NCBI GenBank assembly: GCA_900239685.1
Contig: OENT01000020.1
Location: forward strand, 310,001 to 374,000
Direction: 5' to 3'
Length of the DNA stretch: 64,000 bases
DNA from: Rotaria macrura
Lineage: Eukaryota; Rotifera; Eurotatoria; Philodinida; Philodinidae
Of the stretch, positions 13,701 through 23,990 are shown one piece after another. Below the pieces are notes generated by a model. That model saw only the letters and a program-made list of their open reading frames with translations, did no database searches and had not been told where the DNA came from. Position numbers and translations under genes: made by a program. Numbering within the stretch: the stretch's first letter is position 1; each line of letters starts with the position of its first letter.

Positions 13701-14116
13701 GATGTAATCATATTCTCACAATCGATTTCTTTTTACAAGCAATACTAATCGATATTGTGCTATTTACCTGCTGGTAAATATTTTAACTCGTTATGACTCA
13801 TAATTAAGTATCGAGTATTGGTTTGATAAAAAAGAACAGGACTCAATGTTCGTACGTTGCCTTTTATTTCCAATCCGGCTAAGCCAGTTTCCATACCTAG
13901 AGAAAGAAAAACTTTGAAAATTGTACCAATGATATTTAATGTATGAGTACCGTTCATCGGGCCACGTAAATAATATTCATCTTCTTCGGATTCATGCTGA
14001 TCACTTATAATTGGTTGTGATGGCAAAAATAATTGTTTATTTTCATGATCATCATTATAAAAAAAACTATCGTTAAATTCGTCTGGTAAATAATGATTAT
14101 TAATCGATGATTGCAT
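10783..14116 (-). CDS. CNOT6/CCR4-like leucine-rich repeat protein, copy B
   Basis: Six exons with GT-AG borders and consistent phase: 14116-13951, 13896-13768, 11616-11542, 11195-11103, 11032-10899 and 10842-10783, predicting about 218 residues. An acidic N-terminus leads to GLEIKGNVRTLSPVLF, LRR units LIMSHNELKYLPAEIGN, LVYLDLSHNRLKTLPSQIG and LKRLYLESNFLKNLPYELG, then the cap LGLNNNPLGDHILSLFARP with GTREVMNYLRDKW, which matches the CNOT6 pattern. The last exon (IPLSWDNTETDSNEN) ends in TGA where CNOT6 would enter its nuclease domain. The second intron (13767-11617) is 2.15 kb and is absent from the matching place in copy A. Residues in the first repeat (FYQTNTRYLIM) have drifted. It is either an LRR-only paralogue or an early pseudogene that still keeps its frame. 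Confidence 0.68.
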
Positions 14117-14392
14117 TCTTTTAAAAAGAACAATAACACAAAACAAATAAACAAAAAAAATATGTTTTCCTCTTCGAATGAAAAAATTATATAATACGTA
14201 ATGCCATTTGATAATATGTTTAGGTCGTGACTGATGTGCCCGCACACACACGACTATTTAGATATATAGTATCAATCTAGAAAAAAAAAAGGACTTCAGA
14301 AATTTGTAGTACAGTATTCTACAGGAGGAAATACAAAACAGATAAAATAAAGGAAAATATTGCATAATAAGAATGGTCCTGATATCTGTTTA

Positions 14393-14909
14393 TTAAATCT
14401 GCCATTGAGTTCCATTAGCATCTAAGTGCTGTGTTAATGGTCGAGCAAGTGCATAGCAGTGAAAGTATATGTGATCGATCAGGAAAGAATGTAAGCGATT
14501 TAAATACTTTTTCACCAAACCATGTACCGATTTTCCAACTAGGTACATCGTTCATTAGTTTTGTTTCTTCGTCACGATTGATACGATATTCCCTTAGAAC
14601 AAGGCAATCTTGTCCAGCTAATAATGCTGGTACAATACAAGAACGACTTTCTTCCATTTACATTTCTAAAGAAAAAAAGAAAACCATTCTTGATTTAGGT
14701 AAATAATGAAAATGAATGCATGTCTATACCATTTCGCCAATATTCACGTTTTTCTGATGTATGATAAAAGTATCCAACTATATTTGATGCTAATCAAATG
14801 GTCGTAGAGATATGCGACTTCTAAGTAATTGTGACCAAAGTGTCGGAGTACAGCCACTACGAGGTAGCATATCGTGCCGATAGACGGCAACTTTAGAAAA
14901 GTCCATCAT
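14393..14909 (-). pseudogene. Decayed NDUFA13 (GRIM-19) copy
   Basis: NDUFA13 is a single-span accessory subunit of mitochondrial complex I. The core is clear: CIVPALLAGQD, then REYRINRDEETKLMNDVPSW and KIGTWFGEKVFKS match the NRDEEAELMKNVPGWEVGTWYGEPVFK region of animal NDUFA13. The N-terminal part (HDMLPRSGCTP, about 14875) and the C-terminal part (YALARPLTQHLDANGTQW, about 14400-14455) are also recognisable but in other frames. Three lesions are visible: a frameshift near 14796, an in-frame TAA at 14660-14658 just after a plausible intron (about 14726-14664), and a frameshift near 14470. Several independent lesions argue for a pseudogene rather than one sequencing error, although indel errors in an assembly cannot be excluded. 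Confidence 0.75.
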
Positions 14910-17276
14910 GATCTATGAGAGACAGAAGAAATAGCGACAGTGGCGTTCTGTTTGCATCCATGTATCTGCATGAGGTTTTTTGTGTCTGAATACACTGTTG
15001 TACCATTACTGGCTTTGTTTTTCTCCAGAATATGAAACGATTGATTTTTACCAGTAAGATTATTTGTAAAAATTTTCTTTTCGTTTTATTATTATGGTTA
15101 TTTATTTATTTGTTTTTATCGAGATTTATTGATTTATTTGAAAAGAAATATTATGCATATATCAAGCGACATCTATAAATGATAGTTGGTTTTGTTGAAA
15201 AAAAATACAGAAGAGGTATCGAAAACTCCACCAGAATTATAATGATTACTTTCTAAAAATGAAATAAGGGAGAAAATCATAATTTTCATTGGGAGTTCCA
15301 ACAACACAGGAATCATTGTCTACAGTCCTCATTTTCACGTCACGTATATGTCCTTTGATTCGAGTCGTACTTTTGATGTACTTGAGGTACCTGGTGCCTT
15401 TTCTATTTGGGTATATATTTGATCGATAGCATTAAATGTATCGAATTGTTTAAAAACTAGAATTTTTCCACTTTGTTGTATTTCAAATAAATTTTTTTCT
15501 TTAAAAGAATTCGAGGTTTTTGACGAGAGTATTCCTCTCGAAGGCGTTATGTGTAACGAATTAGCTCTATGATGAAATTAATATTAACTACGTTTCTTGG
15601 CGCATTTCAGTATGATGAAAATACTAGTCTAAACGATATTAGATCATGTCATGTTATATCGTTACATTGATATAAATCTCGGCCACGTAATGACTAACAA
15701 ACATTAATAAACTTTATTTAGTTAGAAAACTTCGGCAACAAACTCCTGTATCTTATTTAGTTAGTATAAACATTAGCTTCATATTGATAATAATTCACAT
15801 CGGATGTTTAGTCGTCTTTATACGGATATTTAGAAATTCTAATCAAAAGAATTTTTTGAGCAGATCTAGTTTATTATTTCCTCGACATCGACTTAAGTAA
15901 TGACTGAGAGTGTGAAGTTCTATACCGAAAAGCTTACTTTCATTTATGTTTCATAACCTTGCTATTTTCCTAACAAAACCTCATTAACTTTAATAGACTG
16001 AAAAATAAAATCAAAAGCCAACTAATAGTCACTCCTCAGGTGTTCATTGATATTTACATTTAATGCAACTTACGTACGAGAGGAATTTGAAAATGACTCA
16101 TGTTCTCGTATGTTCAAAGTCAAAATTGATATCAATAGCTCATTCGTTTAGACATGGACAACTTTTCATTTCGATTGTTTAGCACTCATCCTTCTTCAAA
16201 AATCAAATGACTTCCTGATGCTCAACTGAAATTCTTGATTATTTTTCGAGAGATCGAAACATGTTCTGTATGGAACTAAGTAATAATATTCAATAGATCT
16301 GTGGTCACCAAAAAAATTACCTACAATAATATCTAAAATGTAAGTTTCAGACGTCTGCATCAATGTTATTCTTCCATTTAAGACGAATTCATGCATAATC
16401 AAATTCGATGTAATCATGCTGGAAAAATAGCTACAATCAATTTTCTTAAATAAATTCTGCGAGAAATCTGTGTTCAAAAATCATCTGATGGTAATTATGA
16501 TATAAAAACTGTTGTGACATAAACGATCGTTCGAGTAGAAAATCTATTTTCTTCATGCATAGAAAGAGATTTTCGTGCAATGCCATCAAAATAATATTCA
16601 ATGGACTAATAATAGGATTTTATTATATTTGTGGTATTGATATCAACAAAGATTTGCGTCTTATAGGATTTATTATGAATTGCATGAGTCTAGAAACTAG
16701 CACACATACAAAAAAAACACAACTGTTCATGCAAAACGCAATAAAATTTAATTAATCAGTTAACATGATGCATGAAAATGCTTATTTATCTCATTCGAGG
16801 TCATGTTTTTCTTTTGACAAAGATATAATCTAGCTAAATGATGAATATGTTTACAAATTCAGTACATTTTAATACAACGTGTGAAGAAAAAAAACACAAA
16901 TATGTATATAGATATTATCATGATGAGGTTTTAATGGATATCTGTTTTTTTTATAAAATATTGTATTAAATGAATTCTCAATAGGAATGAAAGAAAAACC
17001 GACTGGAAAAGAATCCGATTCTATCTTAAACTCGTTGTTCGATTCGTTTTCTCAATAAAACAACTTTGATAACGAGAAAAAAAGATTTTTTCCTCTTGAA
17101 ATATAGTTATATTGCTGTAAAACTAAAAATCAAGCTACTTTCAAGTGTTGGTATTGTTGTCCATCAGTATAGATTATTGTTTTATTAGCACTTGCCTAGG
17201 TTACGGATAACAGAGAAATTAACTTATTGTTTGCCTATATCGCATTTTATGATAGTCTTATGAGAATAAAACGTCT
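14910..17276. other. No supported gene
   Basis: AT-rich intergenic sequence upstream of both the NDUFA13 relic (minus) and the Ly6 gene (plus). Only short frames without protein character were seen. Confidence 0.5.
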
Positions 17277-17312
17277 TTGACTCACCTCAATTTCATTCGT
17301 TATCATAGGATT

Positions 17313-18523
17313 ATGCTTAGAGGATACAAAATGTTGAATTCATACTGTATTGTGGTTCTATTCTTTCTTATGTGTAATCATTCAATCTTAGCACTACAAT
17401 GTTTCGAATGTGAATCGACATTTCCAGCCAGTAGTGTCTGTTTGCCACCATGTTCTGTCACAGATCAAACGAGTTTGACATGTTATCTAACTCGAAATAT
17501 TTCATTAGAGCCAGGTTATCTCGGTTCACTTCGTGCTGGACACATTAGTAATGAACCTATAATTTCAAATGCTCAAGAAAAACTTTTTGTTTTTGGCGAA
17601 GAAGCAGTGTATCAAAATCCAAATCCAGCCGTAGGCTGGGATTGGGAATATGGACCAATAACTTATGGATGTGATACGGCGTGAGTAAAATTAAGATTTT
17701 CTAAACCATCGATCCTATTTTATCTTACATGTATATATATATGTGTATATATAGTGCTTGTAATAATCCAGAAGATGTTAATCGTTTACCTAATGCATTA
17801 AATATACGTATACCGAATGCAACACTTGATCGATTACTTACTGGTGAACTTGATAATAATTGTTATGTATGTGATACATGTCTTGATGCAGATGTAACTA
17901 CGACAGACATGTCCGTTTGTGAAATGATAACTTGTCCTAATCATGCTTGTAACTTTGTTGCTACACGTAATTCCACTACTAGTATAGCACAATGTGGTAG
18001 CGGATGGCACTTTAGTAGTACTTGTATTCCTTCTAGAGAGCCAGCTCAAGTTGATATGACTCTAATGTATTATATTCGTTCGAAAACATTTTTTCTCTAT
18101 CAAATGGCAGCTGTTTGCCTGAGTAACGATTGTAATAATTTTACCACTTTCAAACAGCTGAAAGATGCTGTTTCTGTCGATCCTGATCTCACTTGTCTAG
18201 TCGATGGTAATACGACTACGACAACATTTTCAACACCACCGACAGGAACGGGATCAAGTAGTACTGCTACCACTTCACCTACACAAACAACACCAGGCAC
18301 TGGTAGTACAACATCAGGTAGTGGTAGTACAACACCAGGTAGCACAACACCAGGTAGCACAACACCAGGCACTGGTCCAACATCATCAGTTACACCCAGT
18401 GGTTCAACTACGAGACCAACTGGACCAACAACTACTTCAGGAGGCTCTGGTGGTTCAAGTGAAAAAATATTGACGAATACAAAACTCTTTATATTCATAA
18501 TTTTGTTCTTTTTGTTTAATTAA
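17313..18523 (+). CDS. GPI-anchored protein with two Ly6/uPAR-like domains
   Basis: Two exons, 17313-17680 and 17755-18523, joined in phase across a 74-nt GT-AG intron, give about 378 residues. The start is chosen so that a signal peptide (hydrophobic core CIVVLFFLMC, about residues 12-21) precedes LQCFECES; ATGs at 17277 and 17331 are alternatives. The LxCxxC opening and GCDTAACNNP closing of the first unit, and CYVCDTC ... VCLSNDCNN of the second, are typical starts and ends of three-finger Ly6/uPAR domains. A Thr/Ser/Gly/Pro stalk with PGSTTPGSTTPG-type repeats (about residues 282-355) follows, then a hydrophobic tail (LFIFIILFFLFN) at the very C-terminus, the usual signal for GPI attachment. 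It should sit on the outer cell surface, probably O-glycosylated along the stalk. It converges on the DUF229 gene with only 91 bp between stop codons. Ligand unknown. Confidence 0.8.
18283..18420 (+). repeat. Coding minisatellite, Thr/Gly/Ser stalk
   Basis: Tandem degenerate units around ACACCAGGTAGCACA encode the PGSTT repeats of the stalk in the Ly6 protein. Such arrays often change length between alleles. They also keep spurious frames open on both strands. Confidence 0.8.
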
Positions 18524-18614
18524 AATTTTAACAAGAAAATATTTTAACATATTTTTTTTCACTCTATCTGACAAATGGAAACTAAAAAGAAAAAGACAAA
18601 CAATAAAATTTATC

Positions 18615-21600
18615 TTATTTAATACATTGACAGAATTTTCTTAAATGTGAATGACTTTTTTCGATGCATAGTGCGGATGATTTATATGCATTAAGACGGC
18701 TAATATGATTAAGATCAGTATTAAAAGCATTTGACCTATTTGAATATTGTGTTGTGGCTTCATATATAGCTCGATTTGGTTGAGTTTCAAATGTTATCTG
18801 ATAAAATGTGATGTCTGTAGTTTTATCATCATATGTGGGTATTCTACCATCAACATCAGCCGAACTTGAAAATGTTAACAGCGCTTGATTGGGTTGATAG
18901 ATTTGTGCATTACGAATTGAGACAAGTTTAATTTGATGGCATAGATTGTTTTCCACTGATAGCAATTGTTTATTTATGTGATTGATTATATGAGTTGTTG
19001 CTTGTTGAACTTTAGTATCATTAATATCACGATTTACCCATTGCAAGCATGAACACCAATGTGCTTCCACATTAATATCATCACATGTTCGTTGTGCAGG
19101 TATTAAATCAAATAACGATATATTACGTTGTTTTTTAAAATTACTTGCTGAATAATTCATTTGAGTCATATTCATTAAAGATAATAAAGTTGAATGAATA
19201 TCAAATGGTGTTGTTAAACGATGAATATTTTTCTTTAAAGTTTTTATTTGTTTAGAATATTTTTTTTGAAATATTTTTGGAAAAATAAAACTCATAAATG
19301 GTAAGCGTTCTTCAAGTTTGCCTTGTGGTGTTTGTCGAGCAATCGAAAAACGTGCACCATGATCAGTCATAATTAAAATAATTGTCTTTTTATAATCATT
19401 CGTTTGATTGAATTTCTTTAAAAAATTTAATAAGGATGAATCCAATACTGTAGTTGCTGTATAACCATCATGCGTATATTGTTTGAAAAAGGCAAAGAAA
19501 AATTTTTTATTCTCCGGGTAGGACAACCAAAATTGATCAATATATGAAAGAAATAAGTCGAACGATGTTTCATTACGTATACAATGTGCATCGTATTTCT
19601 CTAATAATGATTTAGTTGCTTGCATTCGATAGAATGGTAATAAATAATGATCTGTTGGAGTTTTTTCGAAACCTTTTAAACGTAATGTCCATGTACCATA
19701 TTCAGCTCGGTCTTCAGCGTAACCTGTTACATAACCTTGTTGCTGATATTTATTCCAAATAAATGGATATACATCAACAAACGAACTATTAGGATCACGA
19801 TCAAGTGTAGAAGGTAATTCTGTTTCTTTGAAACCTGTTAGCATCGGTATTAATTGTTGTGGTGTACCATCGCCCAATATATTATAGCCTTATCGAAAAA
19901 CAAAGAGTTCAGTTTAATTCATGAGCAAATATATTTTACAATAGTACGAAAGCGAGAATCAATTTGAACACTATTCTAAACGAAGTGAAACTGTTTGATG
20001 AAAATCTAATCAATGACTATTGCAATCAAGACACTGAGATAAGGAGAATTCAGCAAAATATGATAAAGTTAATATCCCATGCAAGTCGTTTAGTCCAAGG
20101 CTAAAAAATACTCTAGAGACATGTTTCAACTCAACGAACGAAATAAGGATGAATAGAACATTTTTTTTTGAGATTTTACATGAATGGATTGTTTCACATA
20201 GGTGAAGATTCTTCTAGGGTTGCCACCTCATGAGGTGGAAAAAGCAGAAAGCTATACTGTTGCTGGACTTTTGAGCTTTGTATAGTTTTATGAAGTGAAA
20301 GTCTATCTAAATGAAGACAATCCGTGGATGCATAAGCATCCCTTGTGGTTTCTACAGCTTTATGTTGATCTAAATTTAACCCCCCCCCCCCAATATTACA
20401 AGACCCTCCTATAATAGAAGACCCCTACGGAGATAAATTTCGTCCGACGTAATAGAAGACCCCCTTTAATTAATTAATCTTTGCTGATTAGGGATTTTAA
20501 TGAGTGTTTTTCCATCAAAATATGCTTGATTCTTAGGGTTTTCAGTTGTAAATATTAAGAGAATGTGTTCACAATGACAATGACACTCTTAAAACCCTGA
20601 AAATCCCGTTTGGGAATCCTGAAAATCGCCCTCGTTTTCTCGAAAACCTTTTTAATTAAATATTGAGAAAAAATTTGGTTCTTAATAGAGACCCACTTGG
20701 AAAATTTTTACGCTGGAACATAATAGAAGACCCGGGGTCTTTTATTGTAGAGGGGGGGGGGGTTAGCATTATTGTTGCTGTTGTCGATCATCACGATTGT
20801 GTTCATTCTCAAATATTATCTCGTTATGCATTGGTTGCAAAAACAGTCCTTTAAATTTTCGCATTTGTGCCGTTTTTTTTTGTGTCAATGCGGCAGAAAA
20901 AAAATGGGGCAGCAGAATTATCTATCAATGGAAAGTAGAATGGTGTTTTTACTTCATTAATCTGAACTGAAAATCGTCTTTCATTTATGTCAAAAGTTTT
21001 AATTTTGTGTCAGTAAGTTAGCAAATTGATTAAAAACTGTCACAGGAGACCTTGTACCACAGTGATCATAGTTTATTGAACAATATCAGATTCTTCTCTA
21101 TGTCGAATTATGAAGAACCAAATGATAGTCTTTTAACCGAAAAAGCGGAAGAGATGGCAACCCTGGTGAAGATACTTTTCTGATCACAAGAAGATTAGAC
21201 GTCTATTGTAATTTAAAATTACTATGTCTGTCAGTATGAATGTGCGTAGCTCCTTTAAATCTATAGAGTATTTAATGATAACCTTGATTTGTACTTTAAA
21301 TAAAAATTTTTGCATAGATCCAATTTGGTACATATCTAATTATGATGCATATTTCAATGGTTCTTCATAATATCTATTATCTATCTATGGTTGCAACTAT
21401 GGATAAAATAAGTTTATCTCTATCGAATTAATACTGCTAAATTCAAAAAGAAGCTCTTATTCAAAAGACGACGACATGGTTTGCATGCATATTCGTATAA
21501 AAACACTTTGATTCTATGAATCAACGGTGATTATAAGCATTGAATGAAATATAAAGTGGCATCATTTTCAGTTGGAACGAAATATTTCTTTCTACTTGTT

Positions 21601-22521
21601 AGCAATCAAACGCAAAGAGTTGATTAGTACTGTCGAGCACAAGTCATCTTTTCGAAAAATTTTCAATATATAATCAATCATAAATCAAGCAAATCATGTT
21701 TTGATAAGATTTTTTTTATTGTTTGTTTATGTTTCAATGAAAATCTATCTACAAACCTTTAAGAAAAATACCATCCATGTCTTTCGTTATATAATCAAAT
21801 GTTTTTGGTAACATTCGTTCGAATTGTAATCTTGATATGCTGTCAAGACCCAAAATAAGAATATTATAATCATCTTCTTCAATTTTTACATTTGCAAGTC
21901 TTTTTCGAGTATTAGAATTATAATGTATTGATGCATAAGGAAACTTAGGATAAAATTTTACATTTGTATGATCTTCACATTCTATAGTAAAATAATCACT
22001 TAAAAGTAACATACTAACATTATAAATTAATTTAATTGGAACCATTTTATAATTTCTATCACCTTCACCGACATAAAATATAGCCATACAATTAAGATAT
22101 GAAAGAATAAGTCGTACATTATAGTTATCTACAACAACTGGATAGAACCATGAACGACAAATAGGTTGAGAAGTTGTTGAAACACTAAAATCTAAGATAT
22201 TAACATTCAATGATAATTGCGGAAAATGACACTAAAATAATAAATGAATTTATTAATACAATATTAGAAATATTCTTTTCTATCTACCTGAATGATTTCA
22301 TTTTTGTCTACTGAAGATTCTAATAGATATGTCGATATCATATTACCATAGGATTGATTATAAACAAGTATGATAGTTGAAAAAGAAACTAATATACAAT
22401 AAGCTATAAATAATTTGTAATTCCAATATTTTGGTAGTAGTAACGCATACATTGATTGTGAATAGAGAGGCCTTATTTTGTATAAACTTCTCACAAGGAA
22501 ACGAGTTAGATATCGATACAT
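18615..22521 (-). CDS. DUF229 family type II membrane protein
   Basis: Three exons, 22521-22288, 22231-21757 and 19888-18615, join in phase to about 660 residues. Residues 36-53 form one membrane span, giving a short cytoplasmic N-terminus and a large outside domain. The outside domain has the hallmarks of DUF229 (PF02995), a fold related to sulfatases and alkaline phosphatases: NILILGLDSISR near residue 201, GYNILGDGTPQQLIPMLTG near 237-256, AEDRAEYGTW near 295-305 and MTDHGARF near 409-416. The Asp and His residues in these motifs are where metal ligands sit in the superfamily; substrate and activity of this family are not known to me. Exon 2 supplies the Cys-rich entry segment (ECEDHTNVKFYP). 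The second intron is 1.87 kb and holds a transposon-like element. Length is usual for the family. Confidence 0.85.
20216..21164. mobile_element. Non-autonomous TIR element inside the DUF229 intron
   Basis: Termini are inverted: AGGGTTGCCACCTC at the left, AGGGTTGCCATCTC on the opposite strand at the right (13/14). Flanks form a direct repeat, GGTGAAGATTCTTCT (20201-20215) and GGTGAAGATACTTTT (21165-21179), 13/15 identical with the first nine bases exact, which looks like a target-site duplication. Inside lie a 12-base C run (20380-20391), an 11-base G run (20752-20762) and several copies of AATAGAAGACCCC, of which the last runs into a GACCCGGGGTC palindrome. No transposase is encoded. Confidence 0.65.
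20223..20238. repeat. 16-bp perfect palindrome
   Basis: CCACCTCATGAGGTGG lies just inside the left terminus of the intronic TIR element. It is absent from the right end, so it is a left-specific subterminal feature, possibly a protein-binding site. Confidence 0.8.
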
Positions 22522-23721
22522 GAAATCGTCTTTTTCTAAAAGATGAAAATGAACTAGATGAAATTATTGTCATAACTAATATACAAACTAAAATCAATCG
22601 AGAATCATTCAATCGACGTAGTTGACAAAATATTATCGTCAGTTCTATTTTCTTACGATGAAAAAAGAAACAATTAACTTCATACATACTTGTTCTACTA
22701 CTCGCAAGACAATAGATTATGAAAGTAGAATGATAATATATTCTTTCATTAACTCATTCATACTCTGCGGTCTCCTATGTTAAACATCAATTTTTATATT
22801 GTCAAGACTAGTACGAGAAAGAAATTTTCATGCATTTCCCTGCTCCTTAAATAAAGTAAAAGCAATGATTGTTGATTGTATGTCATAGAACATTTTGGGA
22901 AACGATGTTAATCAATATGAGTAAGATATTAATGATCATGCTTGTATCTTCTCCCGAAAGACATCTATGACACATATTTCCATATGTCTTTCATTAATGT
23001 ACAAGTATGTATAAAATGAATAGTCAAATGAATTTTAATACTATCTTATAGTTTATTGTTAAGTAAGTAAATTTACACACTGCCTACGAAGTAAAAAAAT
23101 GAAGATTTCTCTTCACACAATGATGTGGATATTTATATTAGTAGTTCATAAATAGAATGTGCTTGAAGAAAAATTGTCAAAAAAAAACTGTTGTCAGTTG
23201 TTTGGTACTACTCCACAAAATCAACCGTACAAATATTTAGAATTAGATATATTCTACATTGAATACTTGTCGATTGTGTTTTAGATAAAATACTGTCATT
23301 GAAATTGTTTGAATAGTAAAATCAAAGCTGCATGCAAAATTCAGCACAAAAAGTACGAACACTAAGGTATGCCTTCAAACTACTTCAGGGAATTAGTTTT
23401 GTCATAACAAAAAATATGAAAGAGAATTGAATAACATGAATAATGTGTGTAGAAGCAAGTAACGATCGAACATTTGGTCTATTGCACAAATTTGTCTTAC
23501 CATCACTTATAAAAACATATTGATTCTTACTTAAGCTATTGATAGTATTATATACGTACGAAAGTTCTATGCACAACAATTACATAGATCAAAATTTTGT
23601 ACAACTACTGATATGGAGCGTGTTGAGTATCTTTTTCTTAAATTCTATATATAACTGTCATTTTACAATTATAATTAACTAGATTCAGATCATAAATTAA
23701 TTTGTTTTAATACTTACTCTT
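22522..23721. other. Upstream of DUF229 gene, no supported gene
   Basis: AT-rich. It should contain the DUF229 promoter and any 5' untranslated exon; no distinctive element was seen. Confidence 0.4.
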
Positions 23722-23990
23722 TTGTTTCTTTTTGAAGTAAATTACAAACATATAATCTGAGAATAATTTTTTTTCGTCAATATTTTATTTTACTTTGTTG
23801 AATATTATCTATTAGAAAACACGTAGAACGAAATCATTATACATACCAAAATATGATGTAGAATCATAATATTTAACATATAGTCGTAAATCATTCGATA
23901 CTAAAATATGTCGATTTTTAAATGTGCAGTGCCCAAACAATTCATTCATTTCTTCTAACCACATGTGCTTATACCCTCGATATATAGTAA
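23722..23990 (-). CDS. Orphan exon pair, unknown protein
   Basis: Two exon-like blocks on the minus strand: 23990-23847 and about 23760-23722. The first is bounded by a T-rich AAAG acceptor and a TTTTG|GTATGT donor and reads TIYRGYKHMWLEEMNELF, HCTFKNRHILVSNDLR, LYVKYYDSTSYF without stops. The second follows TTATTCTCAG, is in matching phase (DYMFVIYFKKKQK) and ends at GA|GTAAGT. Codon content looks protein-like and the splice signals agree, but I do not recognise the family and found neither start nor stop, so this may be a gene remnant. Confidence 0.35.

Noticed and set aside
18100-18498. Minus-strand and second plus-strand frames over the Ly6 stalk
   Set aside because: They are kept open by the repetitive stalk sequence and have no signal or domain of their own.
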